Origin: Nymphaea colorata
Lineage: Eukaryota > Streptophyta > Magnoliopsida > Nymphaeales > Nymphaeaceae
Reading direction: 5' to 3'
Length of the DNA stretch: 64,000 bases
Assembly: GCF_008831285.2 (NCBI RefSeq)
Contig: NC_045139.1
Span: 34,941,706-35,005,705 of the forward strand
In this document: one piece after another, positions 1 to 13,313 of the stretch
Layout of the letters: each line of letters begins with the position of its first letter
Numbering within the stretch: position 1 is the stretch's first letter
Translations under genes and position numbers: made by a program
The notes under the pieces: model-generated
Told to the model about the DNA's origin: nothing
The model's database searches: none
What the model saw: only the letters and a program-made list of their open reading frames with translations

Positions 1-2940
1 GCCTTATACTTTGAGGGACTACCCATTGAAGATAATATTGAAATATGGTTTTGAGATTGAACTTGTATTTGTCAACTTCACTTGTAATGCACAATATAAT
101 CGCTCCCACATAATTGGCACTTATTATTGCCCATAACACCATGGCCCCCAATAATGCCTTAAATGACTTTAGAAGAAGAGCAACAAAGACATACGTTGAG
201 CAGCTTTTCCGTTCCATTCTTTTAAAGCCAAAACCTACTTATCAACCACAACAAGTCTTCTCGCTTTAACTTTTTATTGAAAGAGATAAAATAAAGATAA
301 ACTGCACAAAAGGAACAACACCCGCAAACAAAGACAAGAAGGTGCTGCATATAAAAAAGCCAAAAGAATCCTCTCACCATTGGCTGCATGTAGGCTGGAC
401 ACCGGCCTGGCTGCCACCGGGTACTCGCTCGATTCGGACCCAAAAAAGGAACCTGAGTTGAGTTGATAATGAGTTTATTTATTTATTTTTTAATTATATA
501 TATTATAATTTTTATTAAAAATAATTTTTAAATTTAATCGGGCTGAGCTCAGGCCCAGGTTTTGGATGTCGGTGCAGCCCGGGTTATCGAGCCGGGCTGG
601 GCTGGCCCGATGCCCAAACTTATCTGCCAGCCAGCTAACTACTAGGTTTTACCTGGGGTTGCCTTAAAAGCAATGGCAGAGCAAAAAAAAATTAACTGGA
701 GAGGCACTCGTTTATAATAGTCATATGTTATATGTACTTTTTTTTTTTTTTGGGTTGGTCGAGCTTTAGATCTAACAAACTTCATGAAGCCTGAGCACTC
801 GGTCAAGCCGCTGCTAGGTACCCGGTTCCCAGCCCGACTTAGGCCCAGGCTCCGGTGGCAGAAAAACGATTTTGGGCATGGAAGAAACGTGGATTGCTCC
901 ACTTTTACCAAAAGCCTGGTTTAAGAAAGTTTTCTACCAAGCCTTCAATAAGAAAATATACCATGAATACTAGACATCCGATAAAATCGGAGGGCGCACT
1001 ACTTACACATCCACTCATACTGAACCAGAGTCTAAGCTTTGCTATTTTCTGTTTCTTGCAGAGCTCCAAACTGAATCAAACAAAGGTATGAAGGAAGTGC
1101 CCGATCCCTGTGAAAGCTGAGACAGGAAAGAACAGAGAAGTAAGGCAAAAGACCAACATGTGTGGGACATTGACAGAGAATTGCAGCCAACAATTGCTGG
1201 TAAAAGAAGACATAAAGCAAAAAGGTTGAGAGTATTGCATGCCTTCACAGCGCCTCTTTCATGTGCTTGAGCAGTGTCCAATAAGGCATGATACCAACGC
1301 CTCTCCTCCCAGGGGGAGAGTTGATCAGCAAGTCACGTTCTTCACTTGTAAAGCTTTTCTTTTTACTTGGAATATCCTTCTCCTCCAACTTGAAAGCTCT
1401 CTTTGTGGGTAAATAAGGATTGTGGAAAAAAAAAAATTAAAATGTCATCTTAATTTAGTCAAAGTTATTTTTTGAATTTTTTATAAAGTAGATGACATTT
1501 TAATTTTTTTTTTTCCCACAATCCTTATTTACTCAAAAGAGCTTTCAAGGTTGGGAGGAGAAGGGATATTTCCAAGTAAAAGAAAAGCTTTACAAGTGAA
1601 GAACGTGACTTGCTGATCAACTCTCCCCCTGGGAGGAGAGGCGTTGGTATCATGCCTTATTGGACACTGCTCAAGCACATGAAAGAGGCGCTGTGAAGGC
1701 ATGCAATACTCTCAACCTTTTTGCTTTATGTCTTCTTTTACCAGCAATTTGTTGGCTGCAATTCTCTGTCAATGTCCACACATGTTGGTCTTTTGCCTTA
1801 CTTCTCTGTTCTTTCCTGTCTCAGCTTTCACAGGGATCGGGCACTTCCTTCATACTTTGTTTGATTCAGTTTGGAGCTCTGCAAGAAACAGAAAATAGCA
1901 AAGCTTAGACTCTGGTTCAGTATGAGGTGGATGTGTAAGTAGTGCGCCTCCGATTTTATCGGATGTCTAGTATTCATGGTATATTTTCTTATTGAAGGCT
2001 TGGTAGAAAACTTTCTTAAACCAGGCTTTTGGTAAAAGTGGAGGCAATCCACGTTTCTTCCATGCCCAAAATCGTTTTTCTGCCACCGGAGCCTGGGGCC
2101 TAAGTCGGGCTGGGAACGGGTACCTAGCAGCGGCTTGACCGAGTGCTCAGGCTTCATGAAGTTTGTTAGATCTAAAGCTCGACCAACCCAAAAAAAAAAA
2201 AAAGTACATATAACATATGACTATTTATAAACGAGTGCCTCTCCAGTTAATTTTTTTTTTGCTCTGCCATTGCTTTTAAGGCAACCCCAGGTAAAACCTA
2301 GTAGTTAGCTGGCTGGCAGATAAGTTTGGGCATCGGGCCAGCCCAGCCCGGCTCGATAACCGGGCTGCACCGACATCCAAAACCTGGGCCTGAGCTCAGC
2401 CGATTAAATTTAAAAATTATTTTTAATAAAAATTATAATATATATAATTAAAAATAAATAAATAAACTCATTATCAACTCAACTCAGGTTCTTTTTTTGG
2501 GTCCGAATCGAGCGAGTACCCGGTGGCAGCCAGGCCGGTGTCCAGCCTACATGCAGCCAATGGTGAGAGGATTCTTTTGGCTTTTTTTATTGCAGCACTT
2601 CTTGTCTTTGTTTGCGGGTGTTGTTCCTTTTTGTGCAGTTTATCTTTATTTTATCTCTTTCAATAAAAAGTTAAAGCGAGAAGACTTGTTGTGGTTGATA
2701 AGTAGGTTTTTGGCTTTAAAAGAATGGAACGGAAAAGCTGCTCAACGTATGTCTTTGTTGCTCTTCTTCTAAAGTCATTTAAGGCATTATTGGGGGGCCA
2801 TGGTGTTATGGGCAATATAAGTGCAATTATGTGGGAGCGATTATATTGTGCATTACAAGTGAAGTTGACAAATACAAGTTCAATCTCAAAACCATATTTC
2901 AATATTATCTTCAATGGGTAGTCCCTCAAAGTATAAGGCT
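1..2940. repeat. Long near-perfect palindrome (left copy)
   Basis: Positions 1-1450 are the reverse complement of 1490-2940, around a 39-nt loop (1451-1489). Positions 1-1450 also match 16749-18210 in direct orientation. Mismatches between the halves, and against the right-hand copy, are mainly single-base losses, many in homopolymer runs (for example near 331, 440, 1018, 1375-1392, 2590 and 2815). The palindrome starts at the window edge, so its true left limit is unknown. Short ORFs in it are mirror images of each other and show no protein family. Each arm also carries a GC-rich GGGCCC-type patch beside an AT-rich core (481-640 and 2320-2480). Confidence 0.9.
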
Positions 2941-5301
2941 ATATTGTCTATTGTAGCCTTCCGTTCTTTAAAATACGACAATAAATTTGACTGGAGAGTT
3001 GAAACTTAGGTGAAGAGTGGTACACTTATCAATTGAAGTAAAAACAAAAGTACAAAGGGCTATGGGTCCCTCAGGTTTTTAAAATTTACAATTTAACATG
3101 TAAAATTTAAAAAAAATTAGTTTAACCTATATAAAAAGCTTAGAAAAATTATATTTTGGTCTCAAATTCCTAAATCCTCTCATGAAATAGAGTTCTACCC
3201 ATTGTAGCAAGGGCAAGACTAAAAATTATTCACGAGGGAGCCGAATTAAAGTTTTTAAATTTTGACTACGGTTGAAATATAAATTTTCAAAATTTTTATA
3301 TATAACAAGTGATTTTTTTTTAATTTACATGTAAAGTGAAAAAATTTGAAGTGGGGCCCACCCTTGATTTGAAGTCTAACAATGGAAATAAAGAAAACCA
3401 CCAAACTTTGACCAACGTGCTTGAGAAAACATTTTTATGAAAAAACTTTTAAAAGAACAAAAGTAGAATCAAGTTTTGATCTCTTTTATTTGACCACTTC
3501 ATATCTAAGACCTAGTTTCGTATTATCCCAAAAGGAATTTTCATAATTTTATGTAGAGAAAAAATGTTAAATTCTTTTGTTATCCTTATAAAGGATGGGT
3601 CTTCCATTTAACTAATAAGGGTATTTTAGTCATTTACAAACACATCACATAAAACCCCTCACAAATCATCACCTGCTCTGCTTGATATCTACGTTAATAT
3701 TAAGCAGCTAAAAAAGGAAAAACCAGAATTTAAGCTTAGGAGCATTTTCGTTATTTAGTCAAAACTTGAACATAATTTTGTAAAATTTTGTTTTACTAAG
3801 GCTGAAAGCCAAAGCTCCAACCCGTAGTCGGACCTAAGTTCGATACTAGCCTTTGGGTTGGAATCCAAATGCCCAGATCCGTTTGCATCACCGATCGGCG
3901 ATCGGTTGTGGCGGGAAACTAAAGCCAGCGTACGCTTCGCTTCAGGTAGAAGCAACCGCACGTGCCGTCGACAAGAGAATGAGCGCATATAACCTGTGGG
4001 TCCCATGGGAGAGGAAGAGAATGATTGGTCTCAGTGGCTTTCGCCGGAGAAGGGATTTGGGACCTGGGCCCACTCGCTTGCGGGATCCACTGCCACTGAA
4101 AAGCGCGGGAGATTGCCGGCCGGCCGGCCGGCCGGTCTGATAATCTTCCGTCAGACGAAGTATCGAGGCGGGAGCGTTCGCTCCCTCCCTTTCTCTTCAG
4201 TCTTCCCCCCTTTTCTCTCTGCTTCGGATGCTTGGCTCGTTAGTCGAGACGGAGAGAGATAAAGGCAAAGGCCAAAAAAGAGCGTGCCTAGGTAATCGCA
4301 AAAATTTTGACTGCCCGTTTCTTTTCCGGCGACCTGGGTCTCCTTGCCATCGGGAATTGGAGCTCTGTTTCTCTTTCTCCGTTTTCTCATGATCCATTCA
4401 TGCTTGCTCGATCGCCGGAGGAGCGAGGGGAGCTCCGATTGGACGAGATTCTGGAACGGAGGCGCGTGTTCTGGGGGTCCGCACGTTGTTTTCTCCGGAG
4501 ATCTTCTGGAAATTTAGCGCTTTGAGGGCGCAGGTTATCTACGGTTGCCTGAGAGACGAGCAGATGGACGGTGTAGGGCGGGAGGAAGTCGGGATCGTGG
4601 AGGCAGCGTGACTTTGAATAGGATCCGGTGCGGGGCGAAGAGACGATCGGGTCATCATCATGACGCATTTCGCGAAGCTCGACGATTCTCCGATGTTTCG
4701 GAATCAGGTTAGGGATCGATCTTTCTGGTTTGACGTGGTCGTGTGTTCGAGTTGCCGCTGATTTTTTAATTTTTAGTGGTTCTGGACGTCTGTTTTCATT
4801 TGAAAGGGCGATGAGTTCCGCCCTTTGCTCCTTCGTTGGACGAGGTTTTTCTTCCTTCGAATGGGATACTCTGTGAATTCCGAGAAAGAGCGAGTCGAAC
4901 GTTTGTCTGTTGTTTTGTTTCCCGAGAGCTGCTGCCACGGTTGTCTTTTTACGTGGTTTTGTTTCACGGGAGCTGCTATTGCGTTGCTTTGTGATGATTT
5001 GTAGTGCCTCTTTCGTAAGTCTGGGAATAGGTCATGTCCTCCAACTTTTCAGTGCATTTGTTTTGTATAATTCTTGTTAGTGCTGAACAGGCCTTCATTT
5101 AATTCAAGGTGGGAACTGGTGTTATAAATGTTCAAAAGTTGACCGGTGAAGGGGCTAACGCTAATTGTGAAATTCGTCTGTATAGGTTTCTTTATATTTT
5201 TTCCCTAATAAAGGTCGAGCTCCCCGGGTGTGCTCCCTGGTGGTCGGGGAACATCTGGGTCAAGTTCCCCAGAGGACAAGGCACGGGTGAATAACTTTCA
5301 T
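2941..5301 (+). repeat. Left arm of inverted duplication (AGD promoter, leader, exon 1)
   Basis: This is the reverse complement of 14387-16748; paired positions sum to about 19,688. Apart from a single G-run difference near 5260, I saw no mismatch in the stretches compared. It carries the AGD upstream region, a short (GGCC)n run near 4117-4134, the pyrimidine-rich leader, exon 1 and most of the first kilobase of intron 1. It runs into the assembly gap with no sign of ending earlier, so the duplication boundary is the gap itself. Confidence 0.92.
4660..4707 (+). pseudogene. Duplicated exon 1 of AGD-type ARF-GAP
   Basis: An ATG at 4660 opens 16 codons reading MTHFAKLDDSPMFRNQ, followed by a GT donor at 4708. 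This is the conserved start of plant AGD1/AGD3 proteins. It is identical to exon 1 of the minus-strand gene (14981-15028). No downstream exon follows before the gap at 5302, so this copy is an orphan 5' end. If the left arm is an assembly artefact it is not a separate locus at all. Confidence 0.75.
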
Positions 5302-5401
5302 NNNNNNNNNNNNNNNNNNNNNNNNNNNNNNNNNNNNNNNNNNNNNNNNNNNNNNNNNNNNNNNNNNNNNNNNNNNNNNNNNNNNNNNNNNNNNNNNNNN
5401 N
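5302..5401. other. Assembly gap (exactly 100 N)
   Basis: A run of exactly 100 N, a size often used for a gap of unknown length. Left of it lies the 5' end of the AGD gene on the plus strand. Right of it lies the middle of the same gene on the minus strand. The missing exons 11 onward would have to lie here. Confidence 0.98.
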
Positions 5402-5709
5402 TACAGTCCTAAGAATCAAATTTCAGGAAAGGGAGATTGGTAAATGTTATGTTGTACAGATGCTGTCATTGACAATGTGCGACTGAAATTAAGCAGTTTA
5501 AAGGCTGAATTGCAATTAGATAATACAATCTTCATCAAACAAATACCATTCCTCATACGAAATTTTTATGAGACTTCAACCTTTCATCTTAGCAAAAGGC
5601 CTGAAAAGTTCTTCTCCATAAAAGTTTGACAAAAAAAAAAATTCAGTGCAGCACATGCTTCAGGTTATATGAAAGTTCAGAAATATCTGCACTGTCAAAA
5701 AGTGCCAAC

Positions 5710-8700
5710 CTGATGGATATAAGGCTCCATTTGGTGCAGCAACTCATAACCCTGCAAAAAATTAAGTAATGAGGACCCTAATGCTTCACATAAGCTACTA
5801 AATGTTTATATAAATAGGTCAACTGACATACTTGCTTAAAATAGCGAAGATGAGCTTCCATTGTTCCACTAACAGCCTCCAAGAACTCAAACCTTTTCTT
5901 TGATTCCACATTTGATAAAGCAGTGATCTGTACAGAAGGCATGTTAAACTCAAGAAGGAAACATCATTTGAAGCCATAACTTCAACACTCATTCTTTTAG
6001 TTGCTGTCTAACAGTAAGAATTTGTGACCTGTGCGTGTATGTATATGTGCTGTCTGCATGTCTGTGTATGATAAACAATGAAAAAACAATAAAACATACA
6101 TACAAGATTGAAGCGAGCCTGTTCAAAAGAAGCTCTTGCACTGTGAAGTTCCTGGAATACATCTATGCCCCAAATCAGAACTCATACTAAAACAGTCATA
6201 ACTTGATCTTAGAAACTTGAAGGTTAAAGTAAAATCAATACCTCCTCTGCAACAGCAACAATATCAATCTTGGTACTCTTCCTCATTGACAAAAACTTCT
6301 CTCGTGTCTAGCAAAATTGGAATTTAGGGTTAATGAACCCAAAGCATAAACACTTTGTCAATAAATGATGTGATTTTATACTATCGTCCTGACTAGCTGC
6401 AAAAAATCTATCATTTGATGTAACCTAGATTCTTTACCGACTGATAACTAAAACTACATAACATTAATACATAAAGATTAGCAGACAAATAACAAATTAC
6501 ACCCTTCATCATCACATTGAAGTGCAAAAGACATATTTTTCAAAACATTCCCAAATAAACTCAGAACATCTGTAATGCCCCAAATGTTTAGTCTCGTATC
6601 GAAGTTTGTGAGGAATCTTCAAAGGTTTATAAAGGGGGTCATTGATAAGAAGATCGACCTGGTTCCTAGCCTTTTCAGGGTTGGAACCGAAACTGCTAGG
6701 GGGGCGGGTTTGGATCCGTCGAACCAGGGGCCCGAGCCCAGGAGTGAGGTCGGGTTGTTATAATGGTATCAGAGCCGGTTTCAACACTCAGACCTAGGGT
6801 GTCACACGCGCTGACGCGTGTGCCTTAAGGGGGGTGGATTGTAATGCCCCAAATGTTTAGTTCAGTATCGAAGATTGTGAGGAATCTTCAATGGTTTATA
6901 AAGGGGGCCATTGGTGAGAAGATCGTCATGGTTCCTATCCTTTCAGGGTTGGAAGCGAAACTGCTAGGGGGGTGGGTTGGGATCTGTTGAACCAGGGGCC
7001 CGAGCTCGGGAGTGGGGTCGGGTGGTTATAACATCTATATAAAAAAAGGTATACATGATCATAGGGCATGATCATCCTAATAGCTCCACAGTCATAGTAT
7101 CAAACAATATTGCTACTTACGGGACTTATCGTTCATGACCACCTCTTATATGTTCAAAAGAAGAATATTAAACCATAATCTCCTTAAGAAAAAAAATTAC
7201 AAAGAATTTTAAAATTTCAAAACAGTACATGTTCCACAGGTCTATGTGTCATTTTTGGCAGCAATTTGAGAACTTCCACTAAGAAATGAGCAAATTCAGT
7301 AAACTTTAGAAAATTCTGAAATTTCCAGTAGTAAAAGAAACTTTTTTCTGTTTCTACATTTTCAGGACAAATGCGGATGAAATGACAACTTCCACTTTGA
7401 ATGTATAAAGCTGACAAAGACTTGCAGACAACCACTAGGTTGCAGCATCTCACCAACCTTGAGGACAAAGGAACAAGCCACGAAGCAGCAAATGCGAAAA
7501 AAAAAGGATAATTCTGGGCCTTTAATATAGGAAAAGGGAGAAAAAAAGGTGATGAAGGCAACCAAAAGTCTCTCGTGAGACAATTCAAACACATGAAGGC
7601 AATTCAAACTTCTTTTTTATTGGTGACAATCCAAAAAAATGGAATAAAGGAATTGAAACCATCACCAACACAAACAGGAGAACAACATTAGAAGAAAAAA
7701 TCACAACTGCAAGACCGACGCTCCACTTCACTGTGGAGGTTTTTTTGGCTGGCGTGGGCGCCGTGCTTGAGAAAAAAAGGTGATGAAGGAAACCAAAAGT
7801 ATCTCGTGAGACAATCCAAACACATGAAGGAAATTCAAACTTCATTTTCTATTGGTGACAATCCAAAAAAATGGAATAAAGGAATTGAAACCATCACCAA
7901 CACAAACAGGAGAACAACATTAGAAGAAGAAAATCACAACTGCAAGACCGACGCTCCACTTCACTGTGGAGGTTTTTTTGGCTGGCGTGGGCAGGCGCCC
8001 ACGCCTGCCCCATGATGGCTCCGCTACTGGCAAAACATATCAAAGACTACCCAAGGAAATACAACAACTGTACTGTAGTGATGATTAACCAAGATGGAAC
8101 TGTGAGTACTAGTTGTGCACCAATCTCAACCATTGGATTATGCTAGATCTGTGGTTAACTGGTTATAAGTCTTCATAACTCAAAAGAAATTGTAGCTAAC
8201 AAAAGTAATTGTTAGTTGGCTTTTTGAAAAAACCACTTTAGATGTGTTTATTTGTGCCACCAAAAAATGTTAATTAGATGGTTGAGGTTACTGCATGCAA
8301 ATGCTCTATTTTGTGATGCTCATACTTGAAAAATGAAAACTCATATACATAATATATGTGTTACAATTTTTTTGTTTTCTTACCTTTTTCCTTTTTCGTA
8401 TTTCATTTATTTTTTTGTATTTTCTTTGTAAAGGGAAGTTTGGTCGTCAGGCTTATCACCAAACTAGCTGTTCAGCTGTTCCCAGTGGCTAGAATTCTAG
8501 CCATCTGGACTGGCCAACAGATAGTTTCTATATAGTTTTCCACATAATGCATATAGGTCCTGAACACCTTTCTAAATCATCTCTTAGTAACATTTTGCTG
8601 TAACAGAATTTACATTTTATGTTTGTTTTGTGGCTTAAAGCCCTCAACATCATGACCTTTTGTGATTGAGCATAATTGCTTCGTTGTAGCTTATTTGAGC

Positions 8701-11700
8701 ATTGTCTCCCTGTCTTCAAGCCATGTATGAGCTTGAGAGATTGCATCTTTACAGGCACACCACACTATACACCTGTGGCTGGGCATCGGGCCAGACCGGC
8801 CCTTCCCAAACCGATTTTAATAAAAAAGAATAAAGATATTCATATTTAATAAATAATACGGTATTTAATATTTATGATAAAAATGAATAAAATTATTTAT
8901 ATATATAAATTATATATGGGCTGAATCGGGTCACGTGCCCGGCACAACTTGGCCCAGCCTGAATTCAGAATCAGGCTTGGCCAAGCCCTTATTTTATGGC
9001 CCGGGCCCTGCTTGACACCCAGTTATATATATATATCCAGTTAAATGTAGAGAGCAAAGGTAAAATCAAAGAGAAGCTTCAGAGTGCACCTGGTCATAAA
9101 TGAGGCTTGCCTTATCAAAGTGCTTTCGTGCTTCCTGTAATGAAAGAAATATATGTATAACATGTCAACAATCCAAACAAACCACATTACCATCTTAAAC
9201 TTTGGAATCAGTTAATATCATTCTCCCTTTGGTTATGCATGTTTAAGGAGGGAATGGAGAAGAAATCCATGTCACATAAATGCAAGTGTAGGGTGAGGGT
9301 GTGGGTCTGCCATTATGTAAGGTAACTGTATGGAATTTAAGGAAGACATTAGAGAAACAAAACAAGAGAATGTTTTCCAAGGAGACTTTGTGCTAGGTCC
9401 ATTTTCATCTTTATTTGAAAAAGAAAGAACTTACTTCTAGTAGTTCGGAGAAACCCAAACTTTGCATAAGAATATCCCAATATAATTGAAACAGCAAAAA
9501 ATCTGCCACAAATTTCAAGGATGTGTATGCAAAGAACATGAGAATTAATAGTTGCAGTTAGATTACTTACAAAATTAGGATTTTTTAAGTTAGAAGACAA
9601 AGAAGAAATAGCTTCTTTCAAAGATCAAGGTGTCTATTCTTTTGAAGTTTGAACTATTTTACGATGCAAGAACCATTTAAAAGAGGAACGGGCACAATTT
9701 TGAATTCAAAGAATGCAGCCAGACATATCACTTTCTAAGACAATAGGTAACTGCCAACAAGTACAAAAATAATTTCCTACTGGACCTGCATATCACACAA
9801 TTATACTAATCAAATTGTCAAAGCATGGTAGACAACTACCTCTCTGGTTTCTGCTCTAAAAACGGAAAACAAATTGAACACCTGCTAAAATTTCTTTCCC
9901 TCCTGAAAAACACATTGTGACATCCATACTTTTGGTGGAAATTTAACACAAAGAACTAGCAGAATGTAGTGACACAGCTAAAACCCAAAAAGTAAGCTCG
10001 ATATTTAAATGTTCTGGATCACGGCACATTCTAAGACCTGTATGAAAGAGTTGGTATGTTTTGGCTGGTTGGGGTAGGGGCCCGTAAAGAGGCAGGTATC
10101 TAGTTGGATTCTCATGGATATTGTGTGTGTGTCTTAAGTCGTAGGGCATGGTACCTAAGTTGAGGGTTGTACAATTGCCATTACTGACGCTGACAGCCTA
10201 GGACCCCGGAGGCATGGGGAATGAGGGAGGCCTCTGGGATATCTACACAAGCCTCCCTAGCACCTATGAAAACTGCTGTAATAAGGCACACAACATGCAT
10301 TCGTGAATGGAGAAGACATGCTTCACAAAATAATTTCAGTTTCCATCTAGGTATTTTGACATATTCTAATCACAATTCAGTAAGTTCATACTGTTTAAAC
10401 TGTCAGCTGGTATGCAATGCATCATTTACCACCATAGGACTGCAACCGCGAGAGGCCAATGACAAATCTCCTGCTTATTAGCAATTGCACCAACATATAT
10501 TTTTTTGCATTACTTACAGGAAAGGAACTTAGGGACATGAAATTCTTTGGCTGTATTACCTTGACATCCTGCAAATTGATATTTACAAATTGCAGTAACC
10601 TATCATTAAGTACATGCTCAACCTGTCAAAACAAGAGGCTACATATGATTAGGAAAGAAACAAGAATAACAACAAAAAACAGCAAGAACAATGTTTTAAC
10701 ATGCAAAGAATGTCTTCACTTGCATGTCTATAGAGTTCACCAAAAATCATGACTAATTATCCAAAACAATTGAATGCACAGATAAACACATGCAGTGGGG
10801 TGGGAAGAGGAGAATTGCTGCTATGGGGATGTTACAGAGAAAGCAAAAAACAGAAAAGCAAGCCTCCTCCATTACTAAGATAAGTAAACAATTAAATCTT
10901 GTTACTCAAATGAGCTTATGATTGCTTGTGTACTCCAATACCCGGATACCCTACATATCTTGTCACAACAAACAACACAAAACACTAATATAAAAACTCA
11001 TCAGGAACTATAAATAGAAGGATTCAATCATCAAGAAAGTTTTCTAATTACTTGGAAAGCTCATTGCATCTGTACTAGAAGCTCCTGCCAACTTCAATAC
11101 AAGTCAGTTTCAATTTTTTTGCTTTTTCGTATGTATGAAACTATGAATACCACCACATAAACCATTAGTACAAACTACAAAGACATTATTTAAATTGAAA
11201 GTTTTTAACGTGACTTTTAAGAAACTATGATAGGATTATGATTGATCAACTTACTATCCAACTTCATTTGCACCGATATTTTTAGAGAAAGCATCAACAT
11301 TAGCTGTGGATGCCAAATGTTTCTGAAACTATATTAGTCTGCATCTTCAAGTACTCAAAATTTTTTAAACCCTTGATATGCCAGTAGTATTCTTACACCA
11401 TTTACCTACAATCCTACATCTATTATTAGAAACTATAGGTAGGGAGGGAATTTGAGGTTGCTTTGATGATGAAAGGCTCATCATGATGTAGAGCAGACTA
11501 TCAAGTGGTCTTATTGGAAAGTCCCTTTTCAGAACTTTCTCAAAATGGTCATGTTATTAAAATATAGCTATGATAAATTCAAAAGTACATACAACACAAT
11601 CAGTACCATCAGCACCAAATCTTGAACTAAGTAACACGAACTCTTCAGAAAGGTTGCTGCTGACCCTAGTCGACATGACTTAGGTGCATGTGTGGCTTAG

Positions 11701-13276
11701 ATGCAGCAACAAATAATTTGCTTTCCTTTTGACTGTAGAATCACTTGTAGAATCATAGCTTTTTTATTGTTAATTTAGTAATTTTGTTGATATATATATA
11801 TATAGTCACAAATAATGTTTTGGACTTTTAAATGGCAAGGTTTTTCTTGGATATAATATGACGAACTTGAAAAAAAAAGGGAAAAATACAGGAAAAATAT
11901 GGTAAATTTTTTAAAACTTTACCATATTTTCCCCCTTTTTTTCAAGCTAAATAGGGGAAAAATAAAATAAGTGACAAACTAATAACACAAACATCAAAAA
12001 ATAAGTAGATTTGCAACAAATAAAAAATACAAAATGAAAAAAAAAAACTGTTTGGCATTAAAAAACATGAAAAAAGCAAAAAACAAAAAACGCGTTAAAG
12101 ACAAAAAAAAATTAAAAATGTGTTTTTTTCGTTTTTAACGTTTTTTTCCAAAAAACACATTCTTTTAAAGTTTTAAACGGCAATTTAATTTATCTCGTTT
12201 TTTTCCAAAAAAACGTGTTTTTTGTGACCCACACTGTGGCATAGATCTGGAAGTTCCGGACAGGATTTTACCACCAACCATTCATGCAAAATTGCAAACA
12301 TTTAGGCTAACCATAATGAAATGAATAGATCCTCTAATGACCCGACCACCCCTAGGTTCGGACCCCTTGTCTAGCAGATCCCAACCCTTTTTGACAGATC
12401 TAGTCAATCAAGCCTCATAGAATAGGTTGACCAAAAAGGTGTATGTTTAATGAGGTAAGATCTACACCATTGAGCTCACAGCTATTTAAAAATTAATAAT
12501 TGTAGACGTTAGATCCAACCATTTACCTGGGAACGTAGAACCTCCTTGTAGGTGCCAATTTCCCTCAATGCAATGGTAAATTTAGTCATAGCAGGGCCTA
12601 AAATAACAAGAATGTCATTCACTTGTAGTAACCACTACAATAAAGCAGCATGATAACACATGAAATCTTGGTGCCAAATTACAAAATGATAACAAGCCTG
12701 AACCGCTCAATGCTCACATAAACAGGACCATTCATACATTTACATGCATGTATGTAGACCATAATCACAAATATCGTCATTAGGAACTTCTTGCACTCAT
12801 AAGTTTTTCCAAGCATTTGTTTTCTTTGAAAGGTCTAGAAAATTTTACAAAAATTGAAAGCTTTTTAAAAGTAACAGAAAAGATTATGAAAAATCTAAGT
12901 TTTCTACTACTTCCTTACAAAATGATAGACAAACACTTAGAATGGTTTTTGAACATTTAAAATATAAATAAAAGATATATTTAAAGTACACATGAAAGGG
13001 ACTTTTTAGGGGGGAAGACATTTTTAGCAATATTTGAAAGCTTAGCAATTTGATTGATTGAAATATATATATATATATAGCTGCCATGTGCCGGATACTT
13101 GCTAGATGATTAAAATTTAAAATTTCATCATTAGAAAGGACATAAATCATTGCTACAGCCACCGTAAACTGTCACCTCTATGAACTGTGGCTAATGGCAG
13201 TTTAATGATTTTTTTTAGTGATAAATTTCTAAATTTTAAATTTTTAACGATCCAGCATATGGGAGCACTGAACTGC

Positions 13277-13313
<37 letters not shown>

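Noticed and set aside
1660-1908. Small open frames in the foldback arms, present in several copies
   Set aside because: Copies differ by frame-breaking indels and read on both strands as mirror images; there is no domain and no conserved start.
4387-4938. 183-codon open frame antisense to the AGD leader and exon 1 (repeated at 14750-15301)
   Set aside because: It is identical in both arms only because the DNA is duplicated. Its composition is Arg/Ser-rich, it overlaps a confirmed exon on the other strand, and it matches no family I know.
6571-7030. A simple tandem duplication of ~190 bp
   Set aside because: The 77-bp spacer has a primer-binding site and purine tract at the right places and the whole unit is flanked by a 5-bp target duplication, so a TRIM explains it better.
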